Counted from the first letter of the stretch, positions 1 to 5,325 are shown. The stretch: DNA of 9,384 nt from DATMBL01 sp050735975 (GCA_050735975.1 JBOHVS010000392.1:1-9384), one strand, 5' to 3'. The notes: generated by a model from the letters alone, not told the origin. Made by a program: numbers and translations.

Positions 1-233
1 CGGCGTATTTGAAAGATCTCTATTGCGACACCGTCTCCTTTTACCAGCCCGCGCTGAAAATGGCCTACGAATTTTACGGCGCTGAGAGAATGGTTCTCGG
101 GAGCGACTTCCCTCTGCTCATCGGCGATCTGCCGGGCGCCGTCCCGAGCATCGAGGCGATGAATATACCCAGGCAGGACAAAGAAAAAATCCTCGGCGAA
201 AACGTTACTCGACTTTTAGGCATGAAAACCTAA
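1..233 (+). CDS. Amidohydrolase (amidohydrolase_2 / ACMSD-like), C-terminal part
   Basis: This is the 3' end of a gene that begins before the window; the reading frame is open from base 3 and ends at TAA 231-233. About 76 residues are visible. They show the C-terminal signature of metal-dependent amidohydrolases of the ACMSD-like (amidohydrolase_2) group: a segment ending in 'YGAERMVLGSDFP', where the Asp of GSD is the family's metal-binding or catalytic acid, followed by a helix ending 'KEKILGENVTRLLGM', the usual tail with the NA.RLL pattern. The family hydrolyses or decarboxylates small cyclic and aromatic acids in the cytosol; the substrate cannot be told from this fragment. The gene converges on the restriction endonuclease on the other strand, and the two stop codons overlap by four bases. 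It probably belongs to the ordinary chromosome rather than the restriction cluster. Confidence 0.8.
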   Translation, partial: AYLKDLYCDTVSFYQPALKMAYEFYGAERMVLGSDFPLLIGDLPGAVPSIEAMNIPRQDKEKILGENVTRLLGMKT

Positions 234-1246
234 TGCTGGGACCGAAAGCGGCCTTTGGCTAAGGGAATACCGACTTGGCCGGCTATGCGGTTGCGAAATT
301 CTTCCCAATCTTCTCCTTCGCGACCCAGGACCTGCGCTGCATCAAACCATGAGTTCGTGGTCGGCGATTCCAGCTTAAGTTTTTCAATCTCAAGTCCTTT
401 TTTCGCTATGATCGTCCAAAAGTCACGGAACCCTTGACCCCTGGCTTTTTGATGGGATTTTTCGGCCTCGCCTGCGCGATTATGTGCGTTGCTCTTGTCG
501 GTTCCACCCTTTATTTCAATGGCAACTTTATTTTGGAGCTTCCCGCTAAATTCTTCTTGGATGCGTACGTCCGGGTCAGCAGCGAGGGCAATAACCACAA
601 TCCGGCCTGCTGAGTTCTTTACTGTTATCCTCCCTTGTTGCTCCTGAGTTATATGACCTTTAACAATTTCACGAATCGAGAGGAAAGCATCCACAACAGC
701 TTGCCTGCCAATGGTATTGTTGTTGCTTCCTTGAAATTGCGCCCCGAGCGTAAGGAGCGGCAATTCAGCTACGTCGCGTTGCGTCATCGTGGGCGACATC
801 TGCCGCACAAGTTCAGCTAAACCTCCACCGAGAGCTCTGCAAAGAGCAGGAAGCGCCTTTTTTTGATTTTCATTCAGCGCACCGCGACCTTCCATACTTT
901 TGAAGCGACTCATCCCGCTATCAGAACGATAGAAGGTTTTTTGCGGCACCCCCAAAAGAAGTCGATAGTAACCGAGCAACGTAGGCTTGGTCTCTAGAAT
1001 GGCGGGTGTAGGAAATACATGCTCGTCCCGGATTCCGGCTGCTGCAAGAACACGCTGCACGTCGCCTGGTATGAACACGCTCAATTCGCCCTTAAGTGTC
1101 GCTGGTTCGATGCCGGCAAGCGCCTCAGCTAACGCGTCCATAAGCCACGTTTTACGCGCGGCGACGAGCAGTTGGTGAAAGGCAACCTGTCGCGAAGCGG
1201 CTGGTATCTTTATTGTCTGACGGCCGGGAGGTCGTTTATTTTTCAG
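230..1246 (-). CDS. XcyI-family-like type II restriction endonuclease (start uncertain)
   Basis: Likely a type II restriction endonuclease of the XcyI group, whose type member cuts CCCGGG. Numbered from the first ATG (1141), the protein has 303 residues. A PD-(D/E)XK site is visible as P190-D191 and E209-I-K211, followed by a conserved-looking block 'KGGTDKSNAHNRAGEAEKSH' (211-230). 'FPTP' at 43-46 and 'GYYRLLLG' at 57-64 also look family-specific. The frame stays open upstream of that ATG to 1276 and still reads like protein ('FHQLLVAARKTWL' directly before Met). No ATG, GTG or TTG is available there, so I extend to a CTG at 1246, which gives 338 residues. An in-frame TAG lies at 1277-1279, with an ATG five codons above it (1294). 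No convincing Shine-Dalgarno site precedes any of these starts. The gene lies 58 bases behind a methyltransferase gene on the same strand. Family assignment is by motif memory, not by a search. Confidence 0.68.
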   Translation of the reverse strand: MKNKRPPGRQTIKIPAASRQVAFHQLLVAARKTWLMDALAEALAGIEPATLKGELSVFIPGDVQRVLAAAGIRDEHVFPTPAILETKPTLLGYYRLLLGVPQKTFYRSDSGMSRFKSMEGRGALNENQKKALPALCRALGGGLAELVRQMSPTMTQRDVAELPLLTLGAQFQGSNNNTIGRQAVVDAFLSIREIVKGHITQEQQGRITVKNSAGRIVVIALAADPDVRIQEEFSGKLQNKVAIEIKGGTDKSNAHNRAGEAEKSHQKARGQGFRDFWTIIAKKGLEIEKLKLESPTTNSWFDAAQVLGREGEDWEEFRNRIAGQVGIPLAKGRFRSQH

Positions 1247-1304
1247 GGTATTCTCAGTCAGGATTATCGCTAGTGTCTAAAAAGGCCTGGCCATCGACCG
1301 ATAA

Positions 1305-2033
1305 TTATTCACATTCATCGGATTTCCGAAATACTATCCAATAGGAGTGCCGGCGCCTGCTATGATGGGCCGTCTTCCATTTCGGGTCCACGATAGGTCC
1401 TTTCCGAACTTTGATAATGCAATCGCAGGCGATGAACCCAAGCGATTCTGCAGCTTTGATTAGGTCGAGGTGAGCCCATTGGTAACGGTGGTCGTGCACA
1501 TAATCGGTCACTTTACACAGAAGGATGCCTTCGGGCCTTAAGACCTCGTAAGCTTCTTTCAGGAAGGGCGGGTACGTATGGGAGAAGCTATACCCATTCT
1601 CCTTGGTGGATCGAACACCAAGTCCGAAGCGGCTGGTAAAATCTTTTAATTTGTCTTTCCCTTGATTGGGCACGTGGGGAGGATCGTAAATTACGAAATC
1701 AAAAACCGAGGAACGAAACGGCATGCTTGTGTTGTCCCCAACCACGTCCGGGCGGTTTCTTGACTTCATATCCATCCCAATTACTGGCCGGCTGGTGTTC
1801 CGCCAGAACCTCCAGCCCCCAACCGTCGCATCCAGAATCCTCTCCGGTTGACTCCTAGGATAGAAGCTAAGCATCTGTTCAAGCAGGAGCGCATCCTCAC
1901 CCTCCCAAACCGATGGGAGCGGACGGTATGTGTGGATGTTTTTCGCCTTGCTGTCTTCCGGCAATACAAGCGCCATTTGTGGTGCGTTAAGATAGTGATT
2001 CGTCGGCTCTCTGATAATTGGATTTTTACTCAT
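1305..2033 (-). CDS. SAM-dependent DNA methyltransferase with DPPH motif (likely partner of the XcyI-like enzyme)
   Basis: A 242-residue class I methyltransferase. Residues 66-73 (ILDATVGG) followed by WRFW form a modified motif I for S-adenosylmethionine binding. 'VIGMD' (84-88) supplies the acidic residue at the end of strand 2. 'NRPDVVGD' and then 'FDFVIYDPPH' (111-120) give motif IV, with His in place of the usual Tyr of DPPY. 'LRPEGILLCKVTD' (165-177) is the following strand, and the C-terminus 'RRRHSYWIVFRK' (226-237) resembles the last strand of amino-methyltransferases. DPPY-type motifs mark enzymes that methylate an exocyclic amino group (N4-cytosine or N6-adenine), not C5-cytosine. 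Position just ahead of the XcyI-like endonuclease suggests it protects that enzyme's site; XcyI-type systems use N4-cytosine methylation. It is short and lacks an obvious target recognition domain. No good ribosome binding site precedes the ATG, and a candidate promoter lies so close that the mRNA may be almost leaderless. Confidence 0.75.
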   Translation of the reverse strand: MSKNPIIREPTNHYLNAPQMALVLPEDSKAKNIHTYRPLPSVWEGEDALLLEQMLSFYPRSQPERILDATVGGWRFWRNTSRPVIGMDMKSRNRPDVVGDNTSMPFRSSVFDFVIYDPPHVPNQGKDKLKDFTSRFGLGVRSTKENGYSFSHTYPPFLKEAYEVLRPEGILLCKVTDYVHDHRYQWAHLDLIKAAESLGFIACDCIIKVRKGPIVDPKWKTAHHSRRRHSYWIVFRKSDECE

Positions 2034-2217
2034 AAATTGTCCAATCTATACCACAAAAACAAACCCTTTGTCAGAGATTTTCCGTGACAGTCAGCGACAG
2101 AATTCTTGCGGACATCAATGCTCAGCATGCGAGTTGACCAGCTGTAACGGAGCGGCCGTTCAGTGGTAGAAGGAACTCCGCAACGGTCTGACAAAATTCG
2201 AGTCTCCTGCTTCCGGT
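2034..2217. other. Intergenic spacer between the two R-M pairs
   Basis: This 184-base spacer separates the SacI-like endonuclease from the second methyltransferase. It holds the candidate promoter at 2045-2074 and a degenerate tRNA-like stretch on the plus strand (about 2149-2214). A 71-codon minus-strand frame runs through it but overlaps the 3' end of the endonuclease gene and shows no protein-family features, so I do not call it a gene. Confidence 0.5.
2045..2074 (-). promoter_or_regulatory. Candidate promoter for the DPPH methyltransferase gene
   Basis: On the minus strand CTGACA (2074-2069) and TATAGA (2050-2045) are separated by 18 bases and match five and four of six sigma-70 consensus positions. 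Transcription would start near 2038, leaving about five untranslated bases before the ATG at 2033. That agrees with the absence of a clear Shine-Dalgarno sequence. If real, it gives the second methyltransferase its own promoter, separate from the upstream R-M pair. Confidence 0.35.
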
Positions 2218-3321
2218 TTAGACGGATGCCAACAGAGTTGCCCAAGCTCGCCTGTGATTGATGTCAGATTTATAAGCTTCCAGGTGATGACCCACTTCGC
2301 GCAAAAAGTCTTTTCTACCTCGTTCTCCCAGGAGCGCTAAGGTTGCCTTGGCCAATGATATTAGATCTGTCATGTAAATGTTTTGGCCGCTCACGAATTC
2401 TCTATTGATCAGTTCATTAATCTGCTGCTTTTCTCCTTGCACGACGCCGCGCTGCGCGATAAAGAAAATTTCCGATACCTGTTTCTCTCTGATTGTCTTA
2501 ATCTTCCCCCTCATCTGACTAATTGTGAGTTCTTTGTCCTTAACTTCCACAGTGAGCACGATCGCATCTTTTTCGGTGACACACTCTAGATCTGCCAACA
2601 AACCAGTGGCTAAATCTGAGGCAGTTATCTTGGCTCTACGAACGCTGGAATAGAGCCGGAACCGTTTTCCAATAACTGCAAAAAGCGCTGAAGAAAGGGC
2701 AAGTAATCTATCTCCTCCAGATTGTTCTCCCAAGTAATCCGTCATTAACATGACGCACCTTGGGAGACTAATCCGGCTGGGCGTCGCATAAATGACTCGA
2801 ACGCCTGCAAGCCTACGGTAAATCTCGGTCAAGACCTGCTTAAGCACCGACTCTGTAAACTTCTTGCTGTCCTTGCTTTGAACTAAACTAAGCAACTTGC
2901 CTAGTTTGTCCCAATCCGCTTTGTTTTTTTGTTGGGCGCGATGTTTTACTGATACTTCAGGAACCCGAACCGGATTATTCACATACGGTTCAGGCGCCCC
3001 GCCAAGCACGCTCTCGTTAGCCTGATCGAAGGGCACAATGACTTGGTGGGCTACGGTGCGGGCATCGAACGATCCCCTGCCCGGGCGAGCGGCTTGCAAA
3101 CAGCGGCAATCCAGTGAGGGATCAACATGCTTCGCTATGAGTTGAGTAGGAAGGACGTATCTGTATGTCTTTGTTTTGGAATTGACGCATGCTCGGATTA
3201 GATTGACTAGACCGGCGTCGGCGAGGAAATCTTGGAGCTTGTTTCCCTCTCCCAGGTCTACGATTTCAGCCCACAGCCTCTCTAATGATTCGGTTCCTCC
3301 AGCGATAAGATCTACGGCCAT
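2218..3321 (-). CDS. SacI-family-like type II restriction endonuclease
   Basis: A 367-residue protein, close to the length I recall for SacI (GAGCTC specificity). The block 'FDARTVAHQVIVPF' (85-98), followed by 'LGGAPEPYVNNP' (106-117), resembles the [FY]xAR..xHxVxVP signature I associate with SacI-type enzymes. A PD-(D/E)XK-like nuclease site is visible: D244-L-E246, then the hydrophobic strand 'AIVLTVEVK', giving E259-V-K261, then 'DKELTISQ'. The gene starts nine bases after the stop codon of the D12 methyltransferase gene on the same strand with no obvious Shine-Dalgarno site, so translation is probably coupled to the methyltransferase. Coupling of this kind would make protection come first. 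SacI itself is, as I recall, paired with a C5-cytosine methyltransferase, so the N6-adenine-type partner here is unusual. The nuclease call is fairly sure; the exact subfamily and site are not. Confidence 0.72.
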   Translation of the reverse strand: MAVDLIAGGTESLERLWAEIVDLGEGNKLQDFLADAGLVNLIRACVNSKTKTYRYVLPTQLIAKHVDPSLDCRCLQAARPGRGSFDARTVAHQVIVPFDQANESVLGGAPEPYVNNPVRVPEVSVKHRAQQKNKADWDKLGKLLSLVQSKDSKKFTESVLKQVLTEIYRRLAGVRVIYATPSRISLPRCVMLMTDYLGEQSGGDRLLALSSALFAVIGKRFRLYSSVRRAKITASDLATGLLADLECVTEKDAIVLTVEVKDKELTISQMRGKIKTIREKQVSEIFFIAQRGVVQGEKQQINELINREFVSGQNIYMTDLISLAKATLALLGERGRKDFLREVGHHLEAYKSDINHRRAWATLLASV

Positions 3322-3330
3322 CTACGTGGA

Positions 3331-4218
3331 TTAGTAATTCATCCAGATGGCTTCCACCCGAAGCTGCTTCACCGAGTGGCAGGTTTTTGCAGGGGCTTCT
3401 ATTCGACTCCACTCCTTATACAGGTTATCCATTAGATCACAGCGATAACCTGATACGGCTGCTTTCCCTTTAATTTTGCTAAGCGCGGCTGCGAGTTGAC
3501 CATGCTCGGCGTCTTCCATTTCAAAGCTGTACGCGTTGGCATCCCTTCTAGCTTCGTGAGGATAAGGCGGATCACAATAGAAAAGTGTCTCGGCGCTATC
3601 GTACAGTTTGATAATGTCCAACGCCGGTCGATTCTCAATTTGGGCACGGATTAGTCGCTCAGCGATCTCAGGAAGACCTTCAACACTGCCAAGCCATCGA
3701 GAAACTACTCCGGACATTCCGGCACGGCTGGTGTTCTTGCAATTTGCCCAACGACCGAGCGACGCCATTTGAGCCAGCCCGGTTCTCGCTTGCCGAGCGC
3801 GGATATAGAAAAGCCTTGCGCGCTCGAAATTAGAAAGGCGACGTCGATTTTTAGAGACAGCCAGGAAAAACTCTTCTCTAGAAAATGGAGTTAGAGCGAC
3901 TGCCTTGATTAGTTTATCCGTTTGGTTGCGCAGCACGCGGAAAAAATTCGTTACTTCCCCATCGATGTCATTAAACGTCTCAACGGGTGACGGCTTCCTA
4001 TTTATCAAAACGGCCGCTGAGCCACCGAATGGCTCACAGTAATGGTGGCAATCAGGTAGAAGCGGAAGTAACCAGTCAAGATGACTAAACTTTCCGCCAT
4101 ACCATCCAAAAGCGATGAGTTTCTTGTTGCGGGGGTAAACCTTAACGCTGCCCGGCAAAGACTTATTTGAGCGCTCAGCTTCCAAAAAAATAGGGGATGG
4201 AATCCGTAACTGTAGCAT
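3331..4218 (-). CDS. D12-class N6-adenine DNA methyltransferase
   Basis: A 295-residue Dam-like (D12 class) methyltransferase that would transfer a methyl group from S-adenosylmethionine to N6 of adenine in a specific site. Motif X is 'WYGGKF' (39-44), motif I 'EPFGGSAAV' (62-70) and motif II 'FNDIDGE' (82-88). The catalytic motif IV is 'DPPYP' (216-220), preceded by hydrophobic 'TLFYC'. 'VSGYRCDLMDNLY' (255-267) and the C-terminal 'VEAIWMNY' are also typical of the class. The region between motifs II and IV (about 95-205) would be the target recognition part. The first 30 residues are an extension ahead of motif X. The start is supported by AGGAGA (4231-4226), eight bases before the ATG. It is the first gene of the minus-strand cluster and precedes the SacI-like endonuclease by nine bases, forming the usual methyltransferase-first arrangement. 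A candidate promoter with an overlapping dyad lies upstream. Confidence 0.9.
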   Translation of the reverse strand: MLQLRIPSPIFLEAERSNKSLPGSVKVYPRNKKLIAFGWYGGKFSHLDWLLPLLPDCHHYCEPFGGSAAVLINRKPSPVETFNDIDGEVTNFFRVLRNQTDKLIKAVALTPFSREEFFLAVSKNRRRLSNFERARLFYIRARQARTGLAQMASLGRWANCKNTSRAGMSGVVSRWLGSVEGLPEIAERLIRAQIENRPALDIIKLYDSAETLFYCDPPYPHEARRDANAYSFEMEDAEHGQLAAALSKIKGKAAVSGYRCDLMDNLYKEWSRIEAPAKTCHSVKQLRVEAIWMNY

Positions 4219-4235
4219 TGATTTGTCTCCTGTTG

Positions 4236-4249
4236 CCCTAGTAATAGGG
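4236..4249. repeat. Small perfect inverted repeat in the methyltransferase leader
   Basis: CCCTA and TAGGG are separated by GTAA, making a perfect five-base-pair stem with a four-base loop. On the minus-strand transcript it ends four bases before the AGGAGA ribosome binding site of the D12 methyltransferase. It could shape translation start or be a protein site; it has no T-run and is not a terminator. Confidence 0.5.
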
Positions 4250-4263
4250 TGTCAAGCATCTTC

Positions 4264-4293
4264 TGACTACAATAAGTTGTGTGTTATAGTCAA
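4264..4293 (-). promoter_or_regulatory. Candidate promoter and operator for the R-M genes
   Basis: On the minus strand TTGACT (4293-4288) and TGTAGT (4271-4266) are 16 bases apart, a plausible sigma-70 promoter starting transcription near 4259. The boxes are embedded in a perfect six-base dyad, TGACTA (4264-4269) and TAGTCA (4287-4292), 17 bases apart, with partial symmetry continuing inward (cAAtA against TgTTa). A repressor bound to the dyad would cover both promoter boxes. Confidence 0.45.
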
Positions 4294-4358
4294 GCACTAA
4301 AAAGTCCTTTAGGTTCAGGGCACGTAGATCTGTCCCAATGCTCATTAGTAAACATATA

Positions 4359-4399
4359 TGACATAACCATTGACATAAAGTCAACACTTCTGCTACCTT
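4359..4399 (+). promoter_or_regulatory. Candidate promoter and autoregulatory operator of the LexA-type gene
   Basis: TTGACA (4370-4375) is a perfect -35 hexamer; an extended -10-like TGC-TACCTT (4391-4399) follows with an 18-base spacer, though the -10 itself is weak. The -35 lies inside a perfect dyad TTGAC-ATAAA-GTCAA (4370-4384). TGACATAA occurs twice, at 4359-4366 and 4371-4378, 12 bases apart. Initiation would fall close to the GTG start at 4406, and no Shine-Dalgarno sequence is present, so the message may be leaderless. Confidence 0.45.
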
Positions 4400-4405
4400 C
4401 CATTT

Positions 4406-5050
4406 GTGGCCCGTCCCAAACTCCTGACCAAGGAGCAAGTTGTTGATGCCCTGAGCCGCTGGTTCATACGCAACAGCGTTCCTCCCACCGTCGAGGAACT
4501 GCGCCGGCTTCTCGGCGTCGGCTCTACCCGAACAGTTCTCAGATATCTCGTTCTGCTCAAGGAGGAGGGCTACATCGAGCGGTGGTCCGGGGCTCGGGGC
4601 CTCAGAATGCGCAGAGGCCCGGTAGGGAGCCTTGAAACTCGACTTGTCCCCATTGTAGGGGAAGCGCCCGCGGGACAGCTCATGCCGGCGGAAGAAAACA
4701 TCTTGGGCCAAGTTCAGGTTCCGAAAGACTTCTTGAAACCTTCCGGCGCCAAATTCTTTTTTCTCCGCGTCCGTGGGGATTCTATGAACCGGGCAAAAGT
4801 CGAAGGGCAAACAATAGAGGACGGTGATCTCGTCCTGGTCCGCCAGCAAGAAAGAGCAGATCCGGGAAAAATCGTCGTTGCGCTTGTGGATGGAGAAGCG
4901 ACAATCAAAAAGTTAGTCAAAGGACCGGGCTACTACGTACTGCAGCCGGATTCGACCAATCTGAAACACCGGCCGATCATCGTAACTCAAGACTTCCGGG
5001 TCCAAGGAACCGTAGTAAGAGTGTTCAAGAAAGGAGGAGAGCTTCTGTAA
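4406..5050 (+). CDS. lexA: LexA-family self-cleaving transcriptional repressor
   Basis: A 214-residue repressor with LexA layout (E. coli LexA has 202). Residues 7-69 match the LexA winged helix: 'LTKEQVVDAL', then 'SVPPTVEELRRLLGVGSTRT' (24-43, including the recognition helix), then 'GYIERWSGARGLRM' (55-68). Residues 78-214 form a peptidase S24 domain. The self-cleavage bond is likely A89-G90 in 'EAPAG'; the nucleophile is S126 in 'RGDSM' and the general base K168 in 'ATIKKL'. Such repressors dimerise on dyad operators and cut themselves when RecA filaments form after DNA damage. GTG is the only usable start before an in-frame stop at 4376-4378, and it has no ribosome binding site. The gene is divergent from the R-M cluster and shares a control region rich in repeated half-sites, so it probably represses itself and perhaps the R-M genes. 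It could be the chromosomal SOS regulator or a dedicated paralogue. Confidence 0.85.
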   Translation: MARPKLLTKEQVVDALSRWFIRNSVPPTVEELRRLLGVGSTRTVLRYLVLLKEEGYIERWSGARGLRMRRGPVGSLETRLVPIVGEAPAGQLMPAEENILGQVQVPKDFLKPSGAKFFFLRVRGDSMNRAKVEGQTIEDGDLVLVRQQERADPGKIVVALVDGEATIKKLVKGPGYYVLQPDSTNLKHRPIIVTQDFRVQGTVVRVFKKGGELL

Positions 5051-5062
5051 AGGGAGCAACAA

Positions 5063-5143
5063 ATGAACGTAAGAAGTGAAAAAGGTGTCAAAAGGGTTTT
5101 ATCTGCGAATTGTTTGAATTGCGCAAATTGCTATCGATTTTAA
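5063..5143 (+). CDS. Possible 26-residue peptide with three spaced cysteines
   Basis: An ATG at 5063 is preceded by AGGGAG (5051-5056) six bases away, an excellent ribosome binding site that begins directly after the stop codon of the LexA-type gene. The frame encodes 26 residues: a basic N-terminal half and an end reading 'ANCLNCANCYRF', with Cys17, Cys20 and Cys23 spaced two apart. Cotranscription with the repressor gene is likely. I recognise no family. It may be a real small protein, possibly metal-binding, or the intact start of a longer gene whose remainder lies in a neighbouring frame (5080-5250). Confidence 0.35.
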   Translation: MNVRSEKGVKRVLSANCLNCANCYRF

Positions 5144-5250
5144 ATCGGAGAGCTAGCGATAACCATTTATATTGGTTCCGAATCCCACGAAAAGCCAAGC
5201 AAAATACAACCGACGATTCCGCCGAAGCGGTTGAGCTTGCCGAAAAGTAA
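5080..5250 (+). pseudogene. ORF remnant overlapping the small peptide, in the -1 frame
   Basis: From the codon after TGA 5077-5079 to TAA 5248-5250 the frame is open for 56 codons and has protein-like composition, for example 'CELFELRKLLSILNRR', 'DNHLYWFRIPRKAK' and the ending 'DDSAEAVELAEK'. It has no ATG and no ribosome binding site of its own. The well-placed start at 5063 is in the neighbouring frame, and a run AAAAGGGTTTT (5090-5100) sits at the transition. A one-base indel there would join the two into a protein of about 60 residues. The product is unknown; this could also be chance. Confidence 0.25.
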
Positions 5251-5320
5251 GGGATGAACGAATTGGAACCGGAGGATAACGTGCGAGAGGGTAGAACAGG
5301 ACCTCGCGAATGCAGACATG

Positions 5321-5325
5321 AGGAG
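5321..5325 (+). promoter_or_regulatory. Ribosome binding site that sets the protease start
   Basis: AGGAG at 5321-5325 stands nine bases before the ATG at 5335. That ATG directly begins a signal-peptide-like sequence, whereas the earlier in-frame ATG at 5254 would add 27 highly polar residues ahead of it, with its purine run touching the start codon. Confidence 0.7.

Noticed and set aside
2030..2245. 71-codon minus-strand frame between the SacI-like endonuclease and the second methyltransferase
   Set aside because: It overlaps the end of the endonuclease gene and the candidate promoter, has no ribosome binding site and no protein-family features.
4219..4405. A small C-protein gene controlling the R-M genes
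   Set aside because: No HTH-sized ORF exists in or around the control region apart from the LexA-type gene, and no clear GACT-N-AGTC pair of C-box spacing was found.
4238..4849. 203-codon minus-strand frame opposite the LexA-type gene
   Set aside because: It runs antisense to a protein with complete LexA motifs and its translation has no recognisable domain; it also crosses the divergent control region.
5090..5100. Programmed -1 frameshift signal
   Set aside because: The run AAAAGGGTTTT does not form a canonical X-XXY-YYZ heptamer in the starting frame and I see no clear downstream hairpin; an indel is simpler.
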